36,572 nucleotides of DNA from Chara braunii (taxonomy: Eukaryota; Streptophyta; Charophyceae; Charales; Characeae), in assembly GCA_003427395.1 (NCBI GenBank), contig BFEA01000100.1:1270627-1307198 (forward strand). The letters run 5' to 3'. Positions 20,530 to 29,600 of the stretch are shown here, one piece after another. The notes beneath the pieces were generated by a model. The model was given only the letters and a program-made list of their open reading frames with translations, was not told the DNA's origin and searched no databases. Every line of letters starts with the position of its first letter. The stretch's first letter is position 1. A program made the translations under genes and the position numbers.

Positions 20530-20612
20530 CGTGTCGTGAAGCCAGACCCCAAATGTGCAAAATGAGAATGAATCTTCCACTATAACACAGAAAGATACAG
20601 CGCCACTATGGT
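20530..20612. repeat. Degenerate MITE-1 copy
   Basis: It shares AAATGTGCAAAATGAGAA, then AAAGATACA, with the MITE-1 copy at 34402-34527. The terminal inverted repeats are worn away. Confidence 0.5.
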
Positions 20613-20636
20613 GAGTGGAACATGGCTTCTGTCTTA

Positions 20637-21076
20637 GGGTGGGACCCCAGTGGTTGGTGGTGCTTGGCACCACTGGCATGAAAACATCCGCCAGCCCAAA
20701 CGGGAATGGGCAAGCGAAAAGGGACTCCACAGCCACAGCAATTTTCAGCACTTCCTGAGGTTTCTGTTACCCGATTACGAAGACTTGCCTTTTCAGGCAA
20801 GTTTGCCTCCACCTTTTCAGCACACCAACCAATCCCCGTGCTTCCTTTCCGCACAGTATGGCTGAATCTAGAGGGTGTGTTTGCCGAGGTCGGTCAGCAA
20901 ACGCACCCTCTAGATTCAGCCATCCTGTGCGGAAAGGAAGCACAGGGATCGGTTGGTGTGCGGAAAAGGCGCCGGTCGGCAGAGTGGAAACAGAAATGCT
21001 TGCGTTTGCCACCAGCAGTGAAGTCAACAAAAAGTGTCCTCCAAAGCCTTGGCGCCAGCCAGTTGGGTCCCACCCT
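20637..21076. mobile_element. Foldback/MITE element with TTA target duplication
   Basis: The ends are GGGTGGGACCC and its complement GGGTCCCACCC, flanked on both sides by TTA. Inside, long inverted arms (about 20815-20884 and 20897-20965) pair almost perfectly across a 12-base loop. They include GGCTGAATCTAGAGGGTG and its complement. A 3-bp TTA duplication and GGG-starting inverted repeats fit the PIF/Harbinger (Tourist-like) type. No transposase is encoded, so it is non-autonomous. Confidence 0.7.
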
Positions 21077-21127
21077 TACATCAGCCCAAATCTACAGGCA
21101 GACAAGCTGGATTAAAAAATGGATCAT

Positions 21128-21212
21128 CCTTTTTTTTTTTTTTTTTTTTTTTAATCTTTTTTTTTTGGAAAAAACTCCCTTCAGACTACTAGGGGTGCTG
21201 ATATGAGCCTCC
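21128..21212 (-). repeat. SINE-A 3' fragment with poly(A)
   Basis: On the minus strand: GGCTCATATCAGCACCCCTA, then GTCTGAAGGGAG and poly(A) (two T-runs on the plus strand). It is the same 3' end as the fragment at 24286-24355. Confidence 0.6.
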
Positions 21213-21246
21213 ACTGTCTCCTTCCTTCCGTTTCTCCTCTCAGGAC

Positions 21247-21668
21247 ACACTCACACTGCGGTACCAAATCCGCATAATCCCCAAAATCCCCCCCCAAAAA
21301 GTGTTGAGGGATAGTCGCACCAGGATCTGATTTCCCCAAACTCCTTATTTGTGACCCCATTTCTCAGTGACCTGAGGGGTCGCACAGGGGTCGGGAATTT
21401 TCCATACCCTAGGGAGGTTACCAAAAATTCCCTTTTCTTGTTTGGAATCAACCCGAGGAAATGGAAAGAAATTCGAAGACAAAGATATTGCCAGGAAATG
21501 CGATCTCGCAGTGTGACTGGAGCAGTCAACGAGGACCCAAAATCCAGGCAGCCGCAACCTTATCTGTTGCAAAATGGGGAAGCAGTGTGACCGGTCCAGC
21601 CACTATTTTCCCAAATGGGGCATCACATTCGTTGAAGAAAATACGATCTGGGGTACGCAGTGTGAGCA
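21247..21668. repeat. Putative DNA element with repeated CGCAGTGTGA motif
   Basis: The ends TCACACTGCGGTACC (21250) and GGTACGCAGTGTGA (21654) are inverted relative to each other. Two further internal copies of the motif occur near 21508 and 21582 (CGCAGTGTGACTGG and AGCAGTGTGACCGG). Subterminal repeats of this sort are typical transposase-binding sites, but no coding region is present and the boundaries are uncertain. Confidence 0.4.
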
Positions 21669-21788
21669 TGCCTTTTCCTTATTGGGCCTCTCTCGACTGC
21701 TCACAACATGCACAAAAGACCAAAAAAATTTATGACATGCACAAAAGATAAAAATTATGGCAGTGTATCTTTCCATGTTCTAGCAAAA

Positions 21789-22538
21789 ATCCGGCGGCCT
21801 AGCTCGCAAGTGGCATTCAGGAGCTCATGGGTTCAATCCGCATTAGCCTTGTGTACCTTCCTGGGCATGCCTGGTGCCCACCACCTGGAGATAGCCAGTT
21901 GGTCCCCCAACTGGCATCAACCAACTGGCATCAACCAACTGGCATTAAAAAGCAGTCTCTGCTGACGTTCATAGGGGGAGGGGTAACCAGGGAGGCACAG
22001 CGACTGGCCACATCACCTGGGGCTAGGTCCCACTTACACGAATTAAGAGAAATCGACCGTAGATATCGCAGATCAACGGTCAGAATCTCGTAGTCCGTGC
22101 GAGTGGGACCTTGCCCCTGGAGATAGCCCTTTGGTTCCCCCAACTGGCATTACAAGGGAGGCACAGCGACCGGCCACTCAGATGATGCTCGGTCCCTCTG
22201 CTACCTGTCCCCTGGCTGGCCCACTGGGGGTTCCCTGCTGACAATAGGGTCACCCTGGGCTGAAAAGGCCACCCGGTGTCAGATTAGGCCTATGATAATA
22301 CCCCAACTGGCATTACCAGGGAGGCACAGCGACCGGCCACTCGAATGATTCTCGGTCCCTCTGCTACCTGTCCCCTTGGCTGGCCCACTGGGGGTTCCCT
22401 GATGGCAATAGGGCCACCCTGAGCTGAAAAGGTCACCCGGTGTCAGATTAGACACATGATTGAACCTACCTGGGCTGCTTAGGCCGATGATAATACCCTA
22501 AGGCCATCGCCTTCTTAAAAAAAAGGAAAAAAAATGTA
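21789..22538 (+). mobile_element. tRNA-derived SINE (SINE-B), internally duplicated
   Basis: The head GCGGCCTAGCTC and the B-box-like GGGTTCAATCCG (21828-21840) match the tRNA-like head of the copy at 33927-34353, although part of the A-box region is deleted. The element is flanked by the 12-bp duplication GTTCTAGCAAAA (21777-21788 and 22539-22550). The body contains a tandem duplication with a period near 163 bp (about 22141-22300 and 22302-22470). It also has three CAACTGGCATCAAC-type repeats near 21909-21945 and an 85-bp hairpin at 22026-22110. The A-rich 3' tail is at 22516-22534. Confidence 0.85.
22026..22110. repeat. 85-bp hairpin insertion within the SINE
   Basis: The ends GGTCCCACTTACACG and CGTGCGAGTGGGACC are inverted copies with two mismatches. 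The inner ATCGACCGTAGAT and ATCAACGGTCAGA parts also pair. The segment is absent from the SINE-B copy at 33927, so it is a later insertion, probably a tiny MITE. Confidence 0.65.
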
Positions 22539-22618
22539 GTTCTAGCAAAAGATTCTCTCTCATTTTGCATATTTGGTGAGTAGTGGAGCCAGGCCCATTA
22601 ACACTTCTACCCTCTGGC

Positions 22619-22647
<29 letters not shown>

Positions 22648-22650
<3 letters not shown>

Positions 22651-22815
22651 TCGCCGCAGGGCACACGAAACGAAAACGAAACGACTGCATCGGCCCACGA
22701 AAGGTGGCAAAATACACTCGTTACTATTTATAGGAAACCGATGAACGTGGACATTTTCTGCAGGAAGATGCACTCGTTTTGTTTTTCGTTTCGTGTCCCG
22801 TGAGGCGACGCCCAC
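22648..22815. repeat. Foldback element after a (CA)n tract
   Basis: The left arm (CTCGCCGCAGGGCACACGAA, then ACGAAAACGAAACG) pairs with the right arm ending near 22811 (CGTTTTGTTTTTCGTTTCGT, then GTCCCGTGAGGCGACG). A (CA)n tract (22619-22647) abuts the left end. Confidence 0.6.
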
Positions 22816-22831
22816 ACACACGCGCACGCAC

Positions 22832-23079
22832 ACGGCCTGGCCACCCCACTGTCGCAACGTAAAAAGAAGGAATGCATTTCCCCAGAAAGTGGTAAGATGC
22901 ACCCGTTGCTATTCATAGTAACGGATGCATCTTGCGATTCTCTGCGGGAAGATGCAACACAAAAAGAACGAATGCATCTTCCCAAGAAATCCCCAAGATT
23001 CACTCTCACCAGGATTTACAAGACCTCCCTTTTATGCACTTGTACCGTTTTCGTTTCGACAGTAGCGTGGCGAGGCCCC
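22832..23079. repeat. Foldback element, GGCCTNGCCAC ends
   Basis: GGCCTGGCCACCCCACTGTC at the left end is an inverted copy of GACAGTAGCGTGGCGAGGCC at the right end. In the middle lies a 36-bp palindrome (22895-22931) containing CTATTCATAG flanked by complementary GATGCA-type arms. A related palindrome is found at 33696-33740. Confidence 0.6.
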
Positions 23080-24285
23080 CCCACACACAAGTGCCCTACT
23101 CTCCTTGGAATTTCTGACACAATCAGCAAGTTGAACCATAAACAATACGAAATAACGAATTCGCCTGCTAGTAAGTGGTCTCAACGACACCCCCACTGGA
23201 CTTCGGAAAAGAAACAAAAAAAAAAAGAAAAAAAAAAAAAACACAAGACGAAAAGCGGAAAAATACGTAATGTCCCATCCTCCTCCCTCTGAGTTTTCTC
23301 GTGTGTACAATGTTCAGGCACACACTTGAGCTTACATCCTCCGCCTCTTCCTCGTGGGGTTGTTCCTGCTCCTCTAAGACTTTTGCTAACTGAACGTCCC
23401 TGGCCCTCGTTATTTCCATTCCTCCTCTTGATCCCCCACAAGGGAATGTACAACCAGAGGACAAAAATATATAGGCAGCCTACTCTGCATTCTCAAATTT
23501 TATCGCACATTAGGGGTCCTTCCTTTCTACCTCCATAGAACCCTCCTCCTCCTCCTCCTCCTCCTCCTCTCCTCTCCTCTCTATTACAGAAGGAGAGGGG
23601 ACCAAGGACTTCAGCACACGTAGCTCTGAAGTACACATGCTGGCATGCTACCCTCTCCAGGGTACTCCCAAAACCATATTTGCACGTCCATGACTATTGC
23701 TCCTCTTCTCCCCTCCTCCCCCTCTCCCCGAAAAAAAAAGAAGGCCTGCAAACCACTTCAGCATACATAGCTCATGCTGGCAATTTCCAGCTCCCTCCCT
23801 CTCGTCCTTTGGTTCTTCCTCATTCCCAAAATGACATCTGGCTGTCAATGAGACAACCTACTTCACCCCCCACTCAAGCGCAAGTAGTCGTCGAACTTCG
23901 TTACGGACCGCTGATTATTCTGCCGGCTGTTGCCGGCGGCCCTTTTTTTTTTTTCTTGAACGGGGAAAGACTTTAATTTCACTTCAGTATCAGTAACGGA
24001 GAAGAGGCCAGGGTTCCCCGTGGTCCAAAATACCTCTACCAAAAAAAAAAAAAAAAAAAAAAACTATACCTCGTCGGAAATCAAGCTTTCCAAAAACTCA
24101 TGCCCGAACATTCCTCTCCTTGTCCTCCACCCTGTTTCGCCATGTCGAGCACTCCAGGAGATCAATTCTTTTTTTTTTTTTTTTTTTTTTAAATAAAGGA
24201 CGTCAATTCTCGCAGGTTGGCCATGTCGATCACGCAAGTATCTCCCGCTCCTCGGCTCCTTTTCTCTTGAACAGTTCCCTCGCCC
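23080..24285. other. Non-coding stretch rich in simple repeats
   Basis: It holds poly-A runs near 23216-23241 and 24041-24062, a (CTC)n tract at 23545-23580 and poly-T at 23942-23955 and 24168-24190. A minus-strand frame at about 23310-23464 has an acidic Glu-rich stretch but no recognisable domain, so I do not call it. Confidence 0.5.
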
Positions 24286-24355
24286 CACTTTTTTTTTTTT
24301 TTTTTTTTTTGAACTCCCTTCAGACTAGTAGGGGTGCTGATATGAGCAGACACCG
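24286..24355 (-). repeat. SINE-A 3' fragment with poly(A)
   Basis: On the minus strand: GTGTCTGCTCATATCAGCAC, CCCTACTAGTCTGAAGGGAG, then poly(A). It is near-identical to the fragment at 21128-21212 and marks the 3' end of one SINE-A subtype. Confidence 0.65.
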
Positions 24356-24398
24356 CGAGTTTCGTGGAGGTGCTGACCTGAAACGAGACGCGTTTTGT

Positions 24399-24536
24399 CC
24401 TATCCGGAGAGAAGGTAGTCTCCTCACTCGAATAGAACGCCCAGTCCTTATTGCCGTATTCGGGGCAACTTCCATTCCTGACGCAGCGATCATGACCTGG
24501 CGTTCTATTCGGGTGAAGATGGTAGCTCACCGGGAA
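24399..24536. repeat. Hairpin with GAATAGAACGCC arms
   Basis: GAATAGAACGCC (about 24430) is exactly complementary to GGCGTTCTATTC (24498). Pairing extends outward through GGTAGT/GGTAGC-type blocks with mismatches. Its outer parts resemble the hairpin at 3752-3868 (TATTCGGGG and AGAAGGTAGT). Confidence 0.5.
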
Positions 24537-24555
24537 ACCCATCTCAATCATATAC

Positions 24556-24586
24556 ATATACATATATATATATATATATATATCTA
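24556..24586 (+). repeat. (TA)n microsatellite
   Basis: About 14 alternating TA units following a CATATACATATACATA stretch. Confidence 0.85.
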
Positions 24587-24589
24587 TAC

Positions 24590-25779
24590 TCCTACACTTC
24601 TCCGTTCACTATCTCTCCGCTCCTCTTCTTACCCAAACTCCCCTCCTGGCCGGCTTGTGTCTGTCGTCGAACGAGAGCAAGTCTCTCGTTCTCTCGTTGA
24701 AGCAAAAGCTGTCTCACCATGCGCCCAAGCCACTCGTTTCCCGTGCTCCAGCATGCCCAGCACACCTTATGCAACCAAACTCACGCAGTTACCTTCTGCT
24801 GCCCTATTCTCCTCTTCTCAGGAAGGACTGGAAAAAAAACGCCAGCCTGAAGCCGGAGGAACTAGGTAAGCAGGTAGAAGGGCAGCAAGAGGTCCTCTCT
24901 TCTTCCGGCTATAAAGTCAAAGACGCGCTTCTGAGGGGGCAGATTGGCTATAAGCCCCCCGGAATGGTACACGTGGTACACGAACCCCATTATGACCCGG
25001 CGCTTAATTCAGCCAGAAACGGGCGCGGGCCAGCTTTTTGGGGCTTAATTGGTTTTCTTAGGTCCACTCTACTTTAAGCCTTCTCTGCCCTCATAACGAC
25101 TAATCTAGCTACCAATCCATCGCGCAAAGCTCTCTTCCACATCACTTGAAACGACATCTCCTTTCTCTTCCGGAATCAGCCTCCTTCGCCCCTCCTCTTA
25201 CGCTGACTCACTCTCAGTTTCTCTCCGTCTCCAATCCCTTCCCCGCCCCCTCCTCTTTTCTGTCCTCTTTCCGCTGTCCAGCTTCTATGTCGTAAAAAGA
25301 AAATTAACACTTTCCAAATTCGTTGTTTTTTTTCCCCAGCCCTCACACAGGCTAGTCAGTCGCTCATCACGTCATCCATAACGTCAAAGACATGACCGGT
25401 TTATTAACTCTCTCTCTCTCTGTGCCCCCCTCTGCCACCCTCAGGGACAGAGCATACTTGTTATCCTCTTCACTCAATAACTTCAAAAGCACCTGGCGGC
25501 TGAGAGATCGATCGCCTTATGCTGGCTGCATCACGATGAACTGGAATCTCCTCATGCGCATCGCGCGCGCGCGCAAAGCTCCGGCTTGTCGTGCCGTTCC
25601 CCCAATGCATTAATATAACAAACAAAAAGGGGAGGCGGTGGACGGGAGGAAACATGCCAAAAAAGACGAAGGGGAAAAAAAAGGCTCACCCGCAGTCGTC
25701 GGCTTTCACCGCCAACACAAACACAATTATTAAAAAAAAAAAAAAAAAAAAAAAAACGCTGGTACTCCAAACACGTTCC
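24590..25779. other. No gene recognised
   Basis: No domain-bearing frame is seen. It includes a (CG)n stretch at 25562-25573 and a poly-A run at 25731-25756. GGCTATAAAG at about 24907 resembles a TATA box, but no gene follows it. Confidence 0.45.
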
Positions 25780-26165
25780 GGTGCGCACCATGATGATATC
25801 CCAATCCCAATCCCCGGCAACGAGCTGAAACCGCAGTCGGCGGTCGGGATCTCCAACTATTACTGCCCATCACTTGGCCAAGACATCACGATCATTCACG
25901 ATGAAGTGGAAAACCTACTCTACTCTACCGTATCGGAATCTTCAACGCGCGAACAGCCGGTATTCTGAACAGCTTCCCGATTCCCGGTGCGCACCCTGGT
26001 ATCCCAATCTCCATCCGGGCAAGGAGCTGAAAATTTTTTCAGCAGATGTCGGGATCTCCAACTACTACCGCCCATCACTTGGCCAAGACATCAAGTTGGA
26101 AGTGGAAAGCGAAAAGAAGACATCACGATGAACAGCAAGACCTACTCTACCCTTTGCGGATCTTC
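25780..26165 (+). repeat. Tandem duplication, period about 205 bp
   Basis: The block with GGTGCGCACC, GGGATCTCCAACTA, CATCACTTGGCCAAGACATC and CCTACTCTAC occurs twice in order, starting near 25780 and 25985. It lies about 470 bp beyond the 3' end of the receptor kinase gene. No function is recognised. Confidence 0.8.
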
Positions 26166-26636
26166 ACCGAGCGATCGCTTCGACGAGACATCACTTCCAA
26201 AGCGGCCGCGGTGTACATTGGCAAAGGCAGCACGCGCTCTGCTGCAGTGCTACATACAGGACGGAAAAAAAAATCGTCGGAATCTTAAGAAAGCAGCAGT
26301 AATCCGTTGAGGGAGATAATTACTTAATAAGTGATTGGAAGACTGCAAGTCCATCCATTATGATGTGGACGACAAGAAAAAAAAAAGAAGAAGCAATCAT
26401 GTGAAGGAGGGATACTTCAGAGAACCTACAACTGCTTTCTAGGACACAACGCGAGGTCAGCAAACGAGTAATCAATATGGTTAGTGATGATGATGATCCC
26501 CAGAAGGAGGCCATCAATCATCCATCATCACCCCGGGGGGATTCCCATCATCCTTTGCCGTTGATTGGGAGCGGCGTTGATATAATCAAATGAAATCAAT
26601 ATAATCAAACTAATCATCTAATCAAAGCCAACGCGC

Positions 26637-29600
26637 CTAGCGATTAAATAAAATACCTGAAAATGAATCCTTCCTCGTGAGGCCTCCGTGGCCCTGCAAT
26701 AAAGCCACGACTCTCGATATCCCCGGCCTATCCTCCGGCTGCGGCTTAACACACAGGAGCGCAACGCGTAGCAAGCGTTCTACCTTCTCCTCGTCGAAGT
26801 TGTCTTCCAGCCGGCGATCAACGATTCTTCTCAGCCGCCCTGCTTCCATAGAAGAGATCACGTAAGCCGGAAGGTAACCTGCTGCTTGATGGAGGCCACC
26901 TCCACCTCCCTCTCCCGACTCCACAGCCAGGTTTCTTCTCCCAGTAACCATCTCCAACACCACAATGCCGAAAGCATAAATGTCCATCTTGTCGGAAACT
27001 ACAACGGTGGTCGTCGTCCCGCACTCCGGCGCCGTGTAGGACGACGTGGCACGCTTGTCCACCGCCACAAAGACGGCCGACTGGTGATCGGACGCGTCGC
27101 CGGAGCCGCCGACGCTCTTTCTTGCTGCCACGTACAGACTGGCGAGCCCGTAATCTGCCACGTGTCCTCTCATCTCCTCATTCAACAGAACGTTCCTTAG
27201 CTTCACGTCTCCGTGAAGAAGTCTGGACTTGCACTCCTCGTGTAGATAGCGTATCCCCTTTGCAACATCTAATGCTATTCTGCACCGCGCCTCCATGGAC
27301 AGCAAAAAGCTCTCGTTCTTCGGTGCGAAGATAGCGTCATCCAGATTTCCATTAGCCATGTACTCGTTGGCCAACATGAACCTCTTGCCATCCATGCAAT
27401 ATCCGAGGAGAGGGACGACATTGCTGTGCTGCAGGCGGCTTAGGGAAGACACCGCCGCAATGAACGCTGCTTCTGGGCTTCTATGCACCGTGGTCGACTC
27501 AGCAGCAGAGGCGCCGGCAGCTGTGTTGGCCGCGGAGGACGGCAAGCGTGGGCGGTAATTCTCTAGCCTCTTTATGGCCATCATCGTACCGCCTGGAAAA
27601 GTCCCCTTGTAGACAATACCGAAGCGCCCTCTGCCGATCTCCGTCCTGAAGCCGTTGGTAGCCAAGCGCAGCTGAAGATAGGAAAACCGAGTCGGACCGG
27701 CAATCGCTCCAAGCAGTTCTTCTGTGCGCACCTGCAGACTACCACTAGTGCGAGGAGGAAACCATGGCCCGCCCTGACGGGGAGTAGCTGCCCCGACCAC
27801 CACAGGATCACCAGCGGCGGCGGGCGCCACACCAGCCGCTGAGCGGTTCCGCGCACTCGCCGCCCCTCTCCCCCTCGTTCCACGCGGCGGCGTCCGCGCA
27901 TTGCTGGGCTGCGCCACCTGTGGCGCGGGAGAACGCTCCTTCTCTTCCCCGTTCCTCACCCGTCGCAGCACTACCACAGCCAGACATACAGCTATCAGTA
28001 ACGCGACGAAAGCGGTCGGCGTCACTATATACGCCAGCATGGGCACAATGCTTTCATTCGAAGCACCCGAAAGGTCGTTTTCTGCATCGTCTTCTCTCGA
28101 TGCTTTCCCCCCCTGATTACTTGATGACCCTCCAGCGGACGCCGATGGCTGTCGCGAAGGCTTATTAGGAGGCTGGGGAGTAGCAGTGGCGCTCGACTCT
28201 GGAGAGGGGTAGGGGGGGGGCCAAGATTTCGGAGCAGGGGGAAAGCCCATGAAGGTCGACAGGGGAGAAGAGGGAGGCAAAGTAGAGTCTGACGGAGCAG
28301 AGCGGGGGGACGAGAACCGCGGCGGGGCAGCGGAAGAAGATCCGGGGAACGGCGAGGGAGGGGGGAAGAAGGAAGGGGCAGCAGAGGGCGGAGGAGGAGT
28401 GGCAAGCGACGAACTGGAAGAGGGAAAAGCGAAGGAAGGAGCTTGAGGTAAGGAGGTAGGGACGGGGGACGATGAAATGGAGACACCGGTACGGTCCGAC
28501 TGAGGAGCCGCAGGGGGTACAGAGACCGAGGAGGCGGACGAGGGAGGGGAGGACGACGGCAGGACGATGGACTTGGGGGAGGAGGAGGAGGAGGAGGAGG
28601 AGGAGGGGGGTGCGGAGGAAGACGCAGGAACTGATGAGAAAGCAGAGTCGGGGGGGGAAGGTTGGGATACCGACCGCGAAGAGGCTCGAGAAGATGGTAC
28701 AGAGGCCAATGGAAGGGAATGGGAGGACGGTGCTTGACTGGACGGGACAAAGGCTTGAGAGGAAGAAGGAGCAGCACTAGAGGAAGATGATAACGAGGGC
28801 GGGTTCGGCGTAGAAGCTAATGCTGCGGAGGAGGGCGCAACGGACGAGATGGATGCGAAGCCGGAGTCCAATGATGTGATCGAACCAGATGAAGCAGGAG
28901 TAAGGCTAGATGAGGTGCTAGAGTCGAGCGATGACAGCGACATGGGCATAGATTCGGATGCTCCCGATGAGTCTAATGTGGGAATAAGGTCGGATGATGG
29001 GGTAGGCTCGGATCGCGGGTTGGACGATGAGGGCGTCGGCTTGGACGATGGGTTGGAGGACGAAGGAGTGAAACTAGACGAGGGGGAGGAGTGCGAAGCG
29101 ACTGCGGAGGAGGAGGATGGGGTGGAGACAGATCGACGAGAAGTAGCCTCGGTAGAAGCGGAAGGCTCGGACTCCGAGGCTGCAGGTTCGGTTGATGAGA
29201 GGGCAGGCGCCGATGACGATGCAAGCTCCGCGGATGATGGCGGCATTTGATCAGAGCGGGATGAAGGCGGAGCAGGGGCAGAGTCCGACGAGAAGGGCGG
29301 ACCAGCAGTCGCAGAGTCCGAGGACGAGGGCGGAACAACAGGGGCAGAGTCCGATGAGGAGGGCGGCAAAGGGGAGGTGTCAGACGCGGAGGGCGGCACA
29401 GGGGAGGTGTCTGACGAGGAGGGCAGAGTGACAGAGGAGGAGTCGGATGCAAAGGGCGGGACAGGGGAAGAAGTCGATGCGGAGGACGGCACAGGGGAAG
29501 ACATCGACGAGGAGGGTGGAACAGGGGCAGAGTACGATGAGAAAGGAGGCGGCACAGGGGCAGAGTCCGATGAGGAGGGCGGCACCGGGGCAGTTCCGGA

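Larger units (their letters stand above)
21684..22596. mobile_element. MITE-1 copy interrupted by a SINE
   Basis: It starts GGGCCTCTCTCGACTGCTC and ends GTAGTGGAGCCAGGCCC, flanked on both sides by ATT. After removal of the inserted SINE (21789-22538 plus one copy of its 12-bp duplication) the remaining 151 bp align with the MITE-1 copies at 32148 and 34402. Confidence 0.7.

Noticed and set aside
23310-23464. A possible exon with a Glu-rich stretch on the minus strand
   Set aside because: No recognisable domain, no convincing splice sites, and it runs into poly-A/poly-T sequence.
24907-24970. Two GGCTATAA motifs as a promoter
   Set aside because: No coding region follows within a plausible distance.
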